Origin: Rhodanobacteraceae bacterium
GTDB lineage: Bacteria; Pseudomonadota; Gammaproteobacteria; Xanthomonadales; Rhodanobacteraceae
DNA: 43,653 nt
Assembly (NCBI GenBank): GCA_025924775.1
Contig: JAICHS010000002.1
Coordinates: forward strand, 1-43,653
Direction: 5' to 3'
Position 1 is the first letter of the stretch. The number at the start of each line of letters is the position of its first letter. The notes below the pieces were generated by a model. That model saw only the letters and a program-made list of their open reading frames with translations. It was not told where the DNA came from and did no database searches. Positions 8,842 through 16,299 of this stretch are shown here, piece by piece. A program made the position numbers and the translations under genes.

Positions 8842-9353
8842 GTAGCTTTGCGGAATCCCACGCCGATCTCGACCGAGCACGCGGTTTCGACCAGTGGCGC
8901 GAAGTAGCGCAGGGCGCGCTTGTACACCTCGCGCTTGAAGTCCACCACGTGTTCGGCGGGGTACCAGAAGTCGACCCAGCGCCAGACGTCGAATTCCGGC
9001 GTCGTGTGGCGGTCCAGCCGGAACGCACCATCTTCGTCCAGCATCCGGAGCAGAAACCACACTTGTTTCTGGCCGATGCAGGTGGGGCGCTGGCCGCGCC
9101 GAACATAGCGTGGCGGCAGCCGATAGCGCAGCCAGCCGTGGGTCGATCCGAGGATTTCGACCTGGTCCCCGCGCAGCCCGGTTTCTTCCTCGAGCTCGCG
9201 GTACATCGCCTCGTCCGGGGTTTCGTCCGTGTTCATGCCGCCCTGCGGAAACTGCCAGCCGTCGCGCTGTACGCGTCGCGCCCAGAACACCTGGCCACTC
9301 GCGTTCAACAGCACGATGCCTACATTCAGGCGGTAGCCGTCCACGTCGATCAT
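8838..9353 (-). CDS. rppH: RNA pyrophosphohydrolase RppH (Nudix)
   Basis: A 171-residue Nudix hydrolase. RppH removes pyrophosphate from the 5' end of triphosphorylated mRNA, which starts RNase E-dependent decay. It opens with [17 protein letters not shown], then [12 protein letters not shown]. The Nudix box runs from about residue 38 to 60 with the REL..EE metal-binding core, and [14 protein letters not shown] near the C-terminus is characteristic of RppH rather than of other Nudix families. Length fits. The gene is divergent from the DUF6776-like gene and is followed at 46 bp by bfd. Confidence 0.93.
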   Translation of the reverse strand: MIDVDGYRLNVGIVLLNASGQVFWARRVQRDGWQFPQGGMNTDETPDEAMYRELEEETGLRGDQVEILGSTHGWLRYRLPPRYVRRGQRPTCIGQKQVWFLLRMLDEDGAFRLDRHTTPEFDVWRWVDFWYPAEHVVDFKREVYKRALRYFAPLVETACSVEIGVGFRKAT

Positions 9354-9454
9354 GGGCTGGATTCAAGCACAGCTCGCGAACCCTCGGCAAGCCCGTGGCG
9401 GGTTCCACAACGTGAACGACGGCGGGTTTTGACGGTCTTACGCCGTTGGCGGGG

Positions 9455-9483
9455 TTGCACGTGCCGGGATGGCTCGTTATAAG
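9455..9483 (+). promoter_or_regulatory. Sigma-70-type promoter for the DUF6776-like gene
   Basis: TTGCAC (9455-9460) and TATAAG (9478-9483) are separated by exactly 17 bases. This is one of the best promoter matches in the window. Transcription would begin near 9490, about 20 bases before the ATG at 9509. Confidence 0.6.
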
Positions 9484-9508
9484 CGACCGGTTCATCTTTG
9501 CAAAGCGC

Positions 9509-10246
9509 ATGGCTTCGACGATCTTTCACCACTGGCTGGACCAGTTCAAGGCACTACCGCAATCCCGGCGGCGCAAGGCGTCCGCCGGCCTTGCGGTACT
9601 CGTGATCGCGGTGGTCTTCGGGCTGGGCATGTTGTTTGGCCGCGGCGTGGGCTTTCCCAACGGCCTGGAAGCGCGCGCGCATCGCCTGGCGGCCCAGAAC
9701 GCCGATTTGCAAAGCCGGAATCAGAGCCTCGTGGCGCAGCAGCAGACGGCCAACACGACCGTCGCGTCGCTGAAGCAGGCGATGGCCAGCCGCGACGCGG
9801 AGCTGCAGACGCTGAAACGGGAACAGGCGTTCTACGCCAAGCTGATCGGCATCGATGGCAGCCGCTCGGGCCTGGGCGTGCACAGCATCGCGCTGACGCC
9901 GGTGGCGCACACCAACGCGTGGAACTTCACGGTCACCTTGGTCAACACCGCGGAAAACGCGGACGCGGCGCGCGGCAACCTGACCGTCGCGGTGGATGGC
10001 GTACAGGGCGGCAAGCTTGCGACGCTGGACTGGGCCAGCCTGTCCAACGCCAGGGACAAGGCCGGGATCCCGTTCGCGTTCAAGTTTTTCCAGCAACTGC
10101 AAGGCTCGCTGGCGCTGCCCAGAGGCTTCGTGCCCAACCGCATCACGATCACGCTGAGCCCCGAGGGCGGTGCGCCCGTCACCCGCCAGCTTGCGTGGGG
10201 CGACGCGCTGGCGGGCCGCCGCGGCATCACCCTCGGCACGCCTTGA
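9509..10246 (+). CDS. DUF6776-like membrane protein with coiled coil
   Basis: A 245-residue protein with one transmembrane helix near residues 24-44, a coiled-coil stretch (about 50-105, repeating RLAAQNADLQSRNQSLVAQ), then FYAKLIG and a C-terminal beta-rich region ending in GRRGITL. This layout matches the DUF6776 family of Xanthomonad-type bacteria, as far as I recall it; no function is established. It is probably anchored in the inner membrane with the coiled coil and beta domain in the periplasm. The start at 9509 sits just after a good promoter, but no strong ribosome-binding site is visible. erpA follows 44 bp downstream. Confidence 0.75.
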   Translation: MASTIFHHWLDQFKALPQSRRRKASAGLAVLVIAVVFGLGMLFGRGVGFPNGLEARAHRLAAQNADLQSRNQSLVAQQQTANTTVASLKQAMASRDAELQTLKREQAFYAKLIGIDGSRSGLGVHSIALTPVAHTNAWNFTVTLVNTAENADAARGNLTVAVDGVQGGKLATLDWASLSNARDKAGIPFAFKFFQQLQGSLALPRGFVPNRITITLSPEGGAPVTRQLAWGDALAGRRGITLGTP

Positions 10247-10290
10247 TCGGGCGGGCGCCCGCCGCCATCATGGATGGCGAGGTGTCGAAC

Positions 10291-10647
10291 ATGCACGCTG
10301 CAAGCAGTCTTCCTTCCGAACCCAGCCTGAAGATCTCCGATGCGGCGCTGGGCCGCGTGCGCGCGTTGCTGCTTGAGGAGGGCAATCCTGCGCTCAAGTT
10401 GCGGGTTTCGGTCGAAGGCGGCGGCTGTTCGGGGTTCCAGTACGATTTTCGCCTCGACGCGGCACGCGCGGCCGACGACTTCGTGCTTGCGCGCGAGGGC
10501 ATCGAACTGCTGATCGATCCGCTGAGCATGCAGTATCTGGAAGGGGCCGAGGTCGATTGCGTGGAAGCGCTTTCCGGGGCGCAGTTCGTGGTGCGCAATC
10601 CGAACGCGAAGGCCACCTGCGGGTGTGGCAGCTCGTTCACGGCGTAG
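10291..10647 (+). CDS. erpA: A-type iron-sulfur carrier ErpA
   Basis: A 118-residue A-type carrier that delivers Fe-S clusters to apoproteins, including those of isoprenoid synthesis. The three cluster-binding cysteines are visible: one in EGGGCSGFQYDF and two in KATCGCGSSF. The region from LKISDAALGRVRALL onward covers the whole HesB/IscA domain. The ATG at 10291 has GAGG upstream at a suitable distance; the ATG at 10270 would add only seven residues and has a weaker site. It lies 44 bp after the DUF6776-like gene, in the same direction. Confidence 0.93.
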   Translation: MHAASSLPSEPSLKISDAALGRVRALLLEEGNPALKLRVSVEGGGCSGFQYDFRLDAARAADDFVLAREGIELLIDPLSMQYLEGAEVDCVEALSGAQFVVRNPNAKATCGCGSSFTA

Positions 10648-10723
10648 TTGTGCGATCATCCGCGACCGCCGCGCTGCCAGCCGCGCGCACTTGGTTGTCA
10701 CCGTGAGCGCACGACACCAGCAC

Positions 10724-10739
10724 GGCCATCCATGGCCTG
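10724..10739 (+). repeat. Dispersed repeat core (GGCCATCCATGGCCTG)
   Basis: This 16-base near-palindrome (GGCCAT and ATGGCC arms around CC) recurs exactly at 27187-27202 and, inverted, at 22463-22478, with one mismatch at 27295-27310. This copy lies in the erpA-nudC gap. Confidence 0.6.
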
Positions 10740-10803
10740 GCTTGTCACGGCAGCCGCTGCGAACGGGCTGGTCTGCTTTTTGCTTTTCCGTGGGGGCGAC
10801 TGC

Positions 10804-11727
10804 GTGAGTTCGGCCGAGCGCACGGGGCACAACACGTTCGCGGGTACGCCGCTGGACCGCTGCGGCGAGTTCCGCGCCGACTCCGCGTGGGTGGCAACCC
10901 AACGCGGCGCCGGTGATGCGCGGTTCCTTGCGCTTGACGCCGAGGGCCGCGCGCCGGCGCGTGACGGCCACCTGTACTGGCAAACCGCGACCGGGGTCGC
11001 GCCGGACGCCGCCGCCAATTTCCTCGGCAAGCTCGCGGGCGTGCCGATCTTCGCATTGCGCCAGCCGGTTACGCCGCAAGCATGGCCTGGCGCCCGCTGG
11101 CTGGACCTGCGTACCGCCGCCGGCGAACTCGAGCGTGCCGAAGCCGGCCTGCTCGCGTACGCGCGCGCCTTGGCCAACTGGCAGGATGCGACGCGGCATT
11201 GCGGTTACTGCGGCGCGCCGCTTGCGTTCGACGTCAGTGGCCATCGCGCCGTCTGCGGCGGTTGCGGCCGCATGCACTTTCCGCGCACCGACGCGGCGAT
11301 CATCGTGATCGTCGAGCATGGCGACGCCTGCCTGCTTGGCCGGCAGGCCAGCTGGCGGCCGCGCCAGTATTCCACCCTCGCGGGCTTCGTCGAGCCCGGT
11401 GAATCACTGGCCGACGCGGTGCGCCGCGAAGTGCGCGAGGAAACGGGCGTCCAAGTACTCGATTGCGATTTCCACTCCTCGCAACCGTGGCCGTTCCCCG
11501 CATCGCTGATGCTGGGCTTCACCGCGACCGCCGCTGCGCGCGACATCAACCTGGTCGACGGTGAGCTGGAGGATGCGCGCTGGTTCACCGCGCGCCAGAT
11601 CGCCGCTGGCCTGCACGACGGGTCGTTGCGGCTGTCACCGCGGGTGTCGATTTCCTACCGCCTGATCGAGCACTGGCTGCGCGTGCGCGCGGGCATCGAA
11701 CTGGACGGGTTGCCGCGCGCGGACTGA
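10804..11727 (+). CDS. nudC: NAD(H) pyrophosphatase / decapping hydrolase NudC
   Basis: A 307-residue Nudix enzyme that hydrolyses NADH to NMNH and AMP and, in studied bacteria, removes NAD caps from RNA. A zinc ribbon is formed by C133, C136, C151 and C154 (HCGYCG...CGGCG). The Nudix box starts at GFVEPGESLADAVRRE (about 194) and continues through REETGV. The NADH-pyrophosphatase signature SQPWPFPAS is at 226-234. The GTG at 10804 is chosen because GGGGGCGA lies upstream and it gives the family's usual length; an upstream extension exists but runs through a dispersed repeat. ampE starts 48 bp downstream. Confidence 0.92.
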   Translation: MSSAERTGHNTFAGTPLDRCGEFRADSAWVATQRGAGDARFLALDAEGRAPARDGHLYWQTATGVAPDAAANFLGKLAGVPIFALRQPVTPQAWPGARWLDLRTAAGELERAEAGLLAYARALANWQDATRHCGYCGAPLAFDVSGHRAVCGGCGRMHFPRTDAAIIVIVEHGDACLLGRQASWRPRQYSTLAGFVEPGESLADAVRREVREETGVQVLDCDFHSSQPWPFPASLMLGFTATAAARDINLVDGELEDARWFTARQIAAGLHDGSLRLSPRVSISYRLIEHWLRVRAGIELDGLPRAD

Positions 11728-11775
11728 ACCTGACCGCTACAATCGCGGCGGACGTTCGCCAGGCAAACCGTTTCC

Positions 11776-12636
11776 ATGGCCATCCAACTTGTTGCGGCGC
11801 TGATCGTGCTGCTGGTGCTGATCGTGTGGCCCGGCAACGTGGCAAGGTTGCGCAGGTTCGGCTGGTACCAGCGCTGGCTGGGCGTACTCGATTTCGCCGA
11901 AGGTGGCGGTCGCGTTGCCCTCGCGCTGGTCGTACCGGTGCTGGCGTGCGCGGTCATCGCGCATTTTTTGCGCGGCTGGATGCTGGCGCCGGCGGCGCTG
12001 GCATTCGCGGTGTTGATCCTGTTCTACACCTTCGGCCCGCGCGAACTGGAAGGCGATTTCGAGGCGGTGCTGCGCAGTGACGATGCGGCGGAGCAGGCCG
12101 CCGCCGCGCAGAACTTCCGCAGCGTGCCGGATGGCGCGCCGCGTGCGTTCACCGCGCCCGAACTGGTCGAGGCCGCGGTAATGGCGTCGCTGCGCCGCCG
12201 CTTCGGGGTGCTGTTCTGGTTTTTCCTGCTCGGGCCGGCGGGTGCGCTGGGCTACCGGCTGGCGCGGGCCACCACCGACGCGAGCGATCCACGCACCCGG
12301 CATGCGGCGCGGCGTTTTGCCGACGCGCTCGACTGGCTCCCCGCGCACCTGATGGTGCTGGCGATGGCGATGGTTTCCAACTTCGATGCCGTTACGGCCG
12401 CGTGGCGCACATGGCACGCGCAGCCGGGCCACGCGGCGTCTGATCTCGACCCCGATTTCCTGGCGGCGGTGGCGCGCTCGGGCGTGGATGCCGACATCGA
12501 GGCCGGCGACGGCGCCAGCACCGACACCCGCGATCCGGTGGCCGAGCTGGCTGACGCGCGGCGCCTGATGGCGCGCGTGCTGACGGTGTGGCTGGCGGTG
12601 GTGGCGTTGATCGTGCTGGCGGGCTGGGTGGCCTGA
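11776..12636 (+). CDS. ampE: AmpE-like inner-membrane regulatory protein
   Basis: A 286-residue membrane protein of the AmpE/CobD superfamily. In enterobacteria AmpE lies next to ampD and has been proposed as a sensory membrane partner in beta-lactamase induction; its biochemical role is unclear. There are hydrophobic segments at about 3-20, 45-82, 145-165, 190-207 and 270-286. The segment RRFGVLFWFFLLGPAGALGYRL is diagnostic of the family, as is the early cytoplasmic YQRWL. No ampD is present next to it; instead it follows nudC. The ATG at 11776 gives the normal length. Confidence 0.85.
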   Translation: MAIQLVAALIVLLVLIVWPGNVARLRRFGWYQRWLGVLDFAEGGGRVALALVVPVLACAVIAHFLRGWMLAPAALAFAVLILFYTFGPRELEGDFEAVLRSDDAAEQAAAAQNFRSVPDGAPRAFTAPELVEAAVMASLRRRFGVLFWFFLLGPAGALGYRLARATTDASDPRTRHAARRFADALDWLPAHLMVLAMAMVSNFDAVTAAWRTWHAQPGHAASDLDPDFLAAVARSGVDADIEAGDGASTDTRDPVAELADARRLMARVLTVWLAVVALIVLAGWVA

Positions 12637-12699
12637 CGCCTGTCGTGTGACGCTTGTCGTGTGACGCCTGCCTGCACGTGTATTGGGTGGCGGCGCCCG

Positions 12700-13278
12700 C
12701 TACAGGATGCCCGGGATCAGCGCCTTGACGCGGCGCATGTAATCCACGTAGCTGGCGCCGAAACGTTCGCGCATCCAGGCTTCCTCGTGGCGCAACTTGA
12801 ACCACAACCCGGCGAACACCAGCGCGATCGCCAGCAAGCCACGCCATTCGCCGATGGCCACGGCGGTTCCGAGCATGGCCAGCAGCATGCCGGTGTAGAT
12901 CGGATGACGCGCCCAGCGGTACGGGCCAACGACGATCAGTTCGTGCTCTTTTTTCAATTGCACCGTGGCGCTCCAGTTGCGGCCAAGCACGACGCGTGCC
13001 CAGCTCGCAAACGCGAGGCCAAGCAGCACCAGTGCCAGGCCGATGACAGGCCAGTCGGCCGACGCGGGCAGCCAGCGCCACCACAGCCATGGCAGCCAAG
13101 TGCGCGGTCCGGTGGCGATCAGGAGCACGGCGCCGACCATCATCGGTATCCGGTAGGCCAATATCGTACCGACGTTGTCGGTGCGCTCGACTTGTTTGGT
13201 TCGCGTTGCGCTGACGAACCAGTACGCGATCCAGATGAGCCAGGCAAAGCCGATGGCGGCGAGCAGAGACGGTTGCAT
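12700..13278 (-). CDS. Isoprenylcysteine carboxyl methyltransferase-like (ICMT/PEMT) membrane protein
   Basis: A 192-residue membrane protein with about five helices. The C-terminal half carries the ICMT/phospholipid methyltransferase signature: LIVVGPYRWARHPIYTGML and later KLRHEEAWMRERFGASYVDY, which together form the SAM-binding fold in this family. Bacterial members are mostly uncharacterised, so methylation of a lipid or quinone-like substrate is an inference. It converges on ampE (63 bp apart) and is separated by about 130 bp from the metallopeptidase gene upstream on the same strand. Confidence 0.85.
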   Translation of the reverse strand: MQPSLLAAIGFAWLIWIAYWFVSATRTKQVERTDNVGTILAYRIPMMVGAVLLIATGPRTWLPWLWWRWLPASADWPVIGLALVLLGLAFASWARVVLGRNWSATVQLKKEHELIVVGPYRWARHPIYTGMLLAMLGTAVAIGEWRGLLAIALVFAGLWFKLRHEEAWMRERFGASYVDYMRRVKALIPGIL

Positions 13279-13410
13279 CGAGTTGCTTCCGCGAGGGATG
13301 TTGCAATCTGGACCGTCGGAAAGCCGACGTCGAGTGACAGTCGTCAGTCGATTCTCGCGCGCCGCCGCATCAGCGAGGGGTGCCCGGTCGCCATTTCCGG
13401 CCGGCGGGAA

Positions 13411-14172
13411 TCAGCCGCCCGCTTCGATCAGCCGTTCCATCTCGGCTTTCAGGATCGCGCCGTGCTCGCGCAACCAGTCGCGCTGCACCTGGTAGCCCGG
13501 CATCAGGTCACCCACACGCGCCCAGAAGCGTGGCGAATGGCTGCGCACCTTGAGATGGCACATTTCGTGCGCCAGCACGTAGCGCAGCGCGGCGGGTGGC
13601 GCCAGCGCCAGCGCCAGGTCGAGCGTAATGCGGTCGTGCGCGTCCAGGCTGCCCCACAGGCTTTTCAGCGACTTGATGCGCAGGCCCGTGGGCGCGGCGT
13701 CGAGATGCTCGGAGGCGTGCGCCATCCAGCGCGACAGGTCGCGGCGCATGTGGCTTTCGAGGAACGCAGCCAGCAGGTTGCGGGCCGCGGGCATTGCGGT
13801 GGTGAACGGGCGCGGCACGTGCAGGCGCAGTTCGTCGCCCAGGTATTCGATGCGCGGGTATTCGGCCTCGCGCCAAGTGAGTTCGACACTTTCGCCGCGC
13901 AGCGGCACCAGCGTGGGCACGCCGGGCTTGAGCGGTGGCGGCCCGCGGCGCGGCACGCGCAGCTCGGACAGCTTGCGCTCCAGCCAGTCGCTGTTCTCGC
14001 GCAGGAACGCATAGACCTGCGCCGGGTGAGTGCCACGCGGATACGAGATGCGCGCGCCGTGCGAGGTGACCGACAGGCGCAGTCGCCGGGCGCGCGGGTG
14101 CATGGCCTTCAGCACCTTGATGGTGCCGCCCTTGCCCGTCGCCAGCTCCAGGAAATCGCCCGTCGTCGTCAT
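13411..14172 (-). CDS. YgjP-like (DUF45, M48-related) zinc metallopeptidase
   Basis: A 253-residue cytoplasmic protein of the YgjP/DUF45 family, predicted gluzincin-type peptidases. The zinc motif HEMCH is at 202-206, with a likely third ligand in the following VRSHSPRFW segment. RIKSLKSLWGSLDAHDRITLDLAL before it is also typical. The ATG at 14172 has only a weak ribosome-binding site. rdgC ends 20 bp upstream, and a perfect 16-base palindrome lies in that gap, so the gene may depend on rdgC transcription. The substrate is unknown; YgjP proteins have been linked to UTP handling in some reports, which this sequence cannot confirm. Confidence 0.85.
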   Translation of the reverse strand: MTTTGDFLELATGKGGTIKVLKAMHPRARRLRLSVTSHGARISYPRGTHPAQVYAFLRENSDWLERKLSELRVPRRGPPPLKPGVPTLVPLRGESVELTWREAEYPRIEYLGDELRLHVPRPFTTAMPAARNLLAAFLESHMRRDLSRWMAHASEHLDAAPTGLRIKSLKSLWGSLDAHDRITLDLALALAPPAALRYVLAHEMCHLKVRSHSPRFWARVGDLMPGYQVQRDWLREHGAILKAEMERLIEAGG

Positions 14173-14178
14173 GTTTGC

Positions 14179-14194
14179 AGCGGAAGCTTCCGCT
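14179..14194. repeat. Perfect 16-base palindrome at the rdgC/ygjP-like junction
   Basis: AGCGGAAGCTTCCGCT is exactly self-complementary. It overlaps the rdgC stop codon (14193-14195) and sits just before the downstream start codon, where it could form a hairpin in the transcript and mask initiation or stabilise the 3' end. It could also be chance. Confidence 0.4.
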
Positions 14195-15110
14195 AGTCGT
14201 GCTTGGCGTCCGGGCGTTCCAGCCCGAACCATTTTTCCATTTCCGCGAACAGGCGTCCCAGCTCCAGCGTCATCAGCGCAAAGCGTGCATCCAGCTCCGC
14301 TTCGGCCGAATCCCGCCCGTCGGCGTCGAGTGAGTCCTGCACGACGTCGAGAAAACGCAACTTGCGGATCACCAGATCCTCGCCGAGCACGAAGCTGGCG
14401 CGATCCTCGAACTGCAAGCCGAGCTGGAACACTTGCTTGCCCTGCTTCAAATGCGCCCGAACCTCGGCGCTTTCAAGCTCCTGCTTGCGGCAACGGATGA
14501 CCGCGCCGCCAGCGGGGTCGCGCAGTTCGCATTCGTCGCCCAGCACGAGTCCCGTGGGTAGCTTGCCATGCGCCAGCCACGCCGTCATCAGGGCCCGCGG
14601 GGCTTCGCTGGCGGTCAGCGGCTGGGCCGGAAAGCTGCCCAGGGCCTCGCGCAGGGCGGTCAGCGCGGCTTCGGCCGCCTTGCGTGAGGCCGTATCCAGC
14701 ACCAGCCAGCCATTTTTCGTTTCAATATAGGCATTTAGCCGCGAAGGCCGGACAAAGGCCTGGGGCAGCAAGATGTCCAGCACCTCGGCCTTGAGCGCGC
14801 GGCGCTGGCGCCCGCCAAGCGGCCGTCCGCGCCGTTCGGCCTCCTTGCGCAGGCGTTTGCCCAGTTCGGCATTGACCACCGCCGCGGGCAGCAGTTTTTC
14901 CTCCGCCCCCAGGGTGACCAGGGTGGCGTTGCCGACCGTATGGCTCAGCACTTCGGAATCGGGGCCGAAGGGCGACACGAAGCCACGCGTGGCAATTTCC
15001 AACGGCCCGCAGGCACGCAGCGCGCGCCCGGCCAGCGCCGGGTCGAGATCCTGAAGCGGTTTGGCGGCCGAGGACGAAAAACGGAACAGGGTGAGGTTTC
15101 GAAAGAACAT
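14193..15110 (-). CDS. rdgC: Recombination-associated protein RdgC
   Basis: A 305-residue DNA-binding protein. RdgC dimers form rings around DNA and limit RecA filament formation. The family opening MFFRNLTLFRF, GFVSPFG, the VLDILLPQAFVRPS segment and ETKNGWLVLDTASRKAAE are all clear, as is the late GLQFEDRASFVL. Length matches the E. coli protein (303). The ATG is at 15110. The upstream 260-base divergent region contains two hairpin-forming inverted repeats. Confidence 0.95.
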   Translation of the reverse strand: MFFRNLTLFRFSSSAAKPLQDLDPALAGRALRACGPLEIATRGFVSPFGPDSEVLSHTVGNATLVTLGAEEKLLPAAVVNAELGKRLRKEAERRGRPLGGRQRRALKAEVLDILLPQAFVRPSRLNAYIETKNGWLVLDTASRKAAEAALTALREALGSFPAQPLTASEAPRALMTAWLAHGKLPTGLVLGDECELRDPAGGAVIRCRKQELESAEVRAHLKQGKQVFQLGLQFEDRASFVLGEDLVIRKLRFLDVVQDSLDADGRDSAEAELDARFALMTLELGRLFAEMEKWFGLERPDAKHD

Positions 15111-15197
15111 TCAGGGAACCGGGATAAGGGTGGGGAATGGGAATGCGCTAACGGGGCCAGGCGAACGTGTGCATCAGTGCTTGCGTCCCCGCTACCC

Positions 15198-15219
15198 GCT
15201 CCCGGCTTGGCCCGGGAGC
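15198..15219. repeat. GC-rich hairpin in the rdgC/ydcH divergent region
   Basis: Arms GCTCCCGG and CCGGGAGC (8 bp, perfect) flank a six-base loop. There is no T-run, so it is not a standard terminator. Confidence 0.45.
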
Positions 15220-15331
15220 CGGGCGTGAGCATCGGGCGGCGCCGTCTCACCACGTGCGCCTGGCAAGGCGAAGTCGGAAGGTTCCGGGTCGGCCAGTTGC
15301 GAGGGGCATTGGGGAACGTGCATGAACCCGT

Positions 15332-15365
15332 CAGTGTAGCGTGCGGGGATGGTGGCGCTACACTG
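15332..15365. promoter_or_regulatory. Inverted repeat overlapping putative -10 sequences before ydcH-like gene
   Basis: Perfect 10-base arms CAGTGTAGCG (15332-15341) and CGCTACACTG (15356-15365) flank 14 bases. The right arm ends five bases before the ydcH-like start codon. Each arm contains TACACT reading outward, a plausible -10, so this may be an operator over divergent promoters or an RNA hairpin. Confidence 0.45.
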
Positions 15366-15370
15366 CCGCC

Positions 15371-15580
15371 ATGCAGCCCGACCCCGATCCCGCCACGTTG
15401 GCCCGCCGCCTCGTGGAGCTGCGAGAGGAGCACCGCGACCTCGATACCGCCATCGCGAAGCTGGCGGGCGATCCCAAGTGCGACCAGCTGCATTTGAGCC
15501 GGCTGAAGAAACGCAAGCTGAAGCTGAAGGACATGATTGCGTATTTCGAGAACCAGCAGATTCCCGACCTGGACGCCTGA
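15371..15580 (+). CDS. YdcH-like (DUF465) small helical protein
   Basis: A 69-residue charged, helical protein of the DUF465/YdcH family: ARRLVELREEHRDLDTAIAKL, then HLSRLKKRKLKLKDMIAYFE, the family's characteristic LKKxKLxLKDxI motif. Function is unknown; it is probably a short coiled-coil dimer in the cytoplasm. The ATG at 15371 gives the family length; an upstream ATG at 15341 is in frame but lies inside an inverted repeat. The acetyltransferase gene begins four bases after its stop, so the two are co-transcribed. Confidence 0.85.
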   Translation: MQPDPDPATLARRLVELREEHRDLDTAIAKLAGDPKCDQLHLSRLKKRKLKLKDMIAYFENQQIPDLDA

Positions 15581-15584
15581 AACC

Positions 15585-16169
15585 GTGTCGTTGCCATCGG
15601 TGGTTCTCGAAAACGAACTCGTCAAACTGGAACCCCTGGCGCTGGAGCATGTGGCCGGTCTGGAACAGGCCGCCGCCGATGGCGAGCTGTGGAACCTGCG
15701 CGTCACCTACGTGCCGCCACCCGGCGCGATGCACGCCTACGTCGAGCAGGCACTGGCGCTGCAGGCGGGCGGTGCATCGCTGCCGTTCGCGGTGCGCGAC
15801 CCGCGCAGCGGTGGCATCCTCGGCAGCACGCGCTATTACGACTTCCATAGCGACGTGCCCTGGGTGGCGATCGGCTACACCTGGTACGCGGCCAGCCGCC
15901 AACGCACCCACGTCAACACCGCGTGCAAGCTGCTGCTGGTCGACCACGCGTTCGACGCGCTCGGCTGCGCCGCCGTGCGCTGGGAGACGGACCTTCTGAA
16001 TACGCGCTCGCAGCATGCAATCGAGCGGCTGGGTGCGCATCGCGACGGCGTGCTGCGCCAGCACAAGCGCCGCCACGACGGCACGCTGCGCGACAGCGTG
16101 GAGTATTCGATCATCGCGTCCGAGTGGCCTGCACTGCGGGCGCGCCTGGCCGCGAAATTGCGCCGCTGA
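15585..16169 (+). CDS. GNAT-family N-acetyltransferase (RimJ/RimL type)
   Basis: A 194-residue acetyltransferase-like protein. [26 protein letters not shown] is the usual N-terminus of the RimJ/RimL subgroup, which acetylates protein N-termini or small amines with acetyl-CoA. GSTRYYDF, AIGYTWYA and NTACKLLLVDHAFDALGCAAVRWETD continue the fold, and NTRSQHAIERLGAHRDG is the conserved acetyl-CoA-end motif. The start is probably GTG at 15585, four bases after the ydcH-like stop, although the ribosome-binding site is weak. It converges with plsB across a REP pair. Substrate unknown. Confidence 0.85.
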   Translation: MSLPSVVLENELVKLEPLALEHVAGLEQAAADGELWNLRVTYVPPPGAMHAYVEQALALQAGGASLPFAVRDPRSGGILGSTRYYDFHSDVPWVAIGYTWYAASRQRTHVNTACKLLLVDHAFDALGCAAVRWETDLLNTRSQHAIERLGAHRDGVLRQHKRRHDGTLRDSVEYSIIASEWPALRARLAAKLRR

Positions 16170-16206
16170 TCAAGCGCGGGTTCGTTCGTTGCCAAGTGTT
16201 GTTCAC

Positions 16207-16264
16207 GTCGCCTGCAGGCCGGCGCCTGCGAACAACGCCTCGCAGGGGCGCGCCCGCGCGCGAC
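16207..16264. repeat. Inverted pair of REP elements (REPIN-like)
   Basis: The right unit starts GCAGGGGCGCGCC and ends GCGCGCGAC (16242-16264). The left unit (16207-16229) is the same pattern on the other strand: its complement starts GCAGGCGCCGGCC and ends CAGGCGAC. A 12-base spacer separates them. Both follow the pattern G(T/C)AGG-hairpin-GCGAC seen at 35407-35484. The pair lies between the convergent acetyltransferase and plsB genes, a usual position for such elements. Confidence 0.7.
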
Positions 16265-16299
16265 CCGGTTTGCGATTGCGGGTGAACCCCCGCTTTGAG

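Noticed and set aside
12641-12667. Short direct repeat TGTCGTGTGACGC, two copies 14 bases apart after ampE
   Set aside because: Only two short copies in a tiny intergenic gap; probably slippage, with no sign of function.
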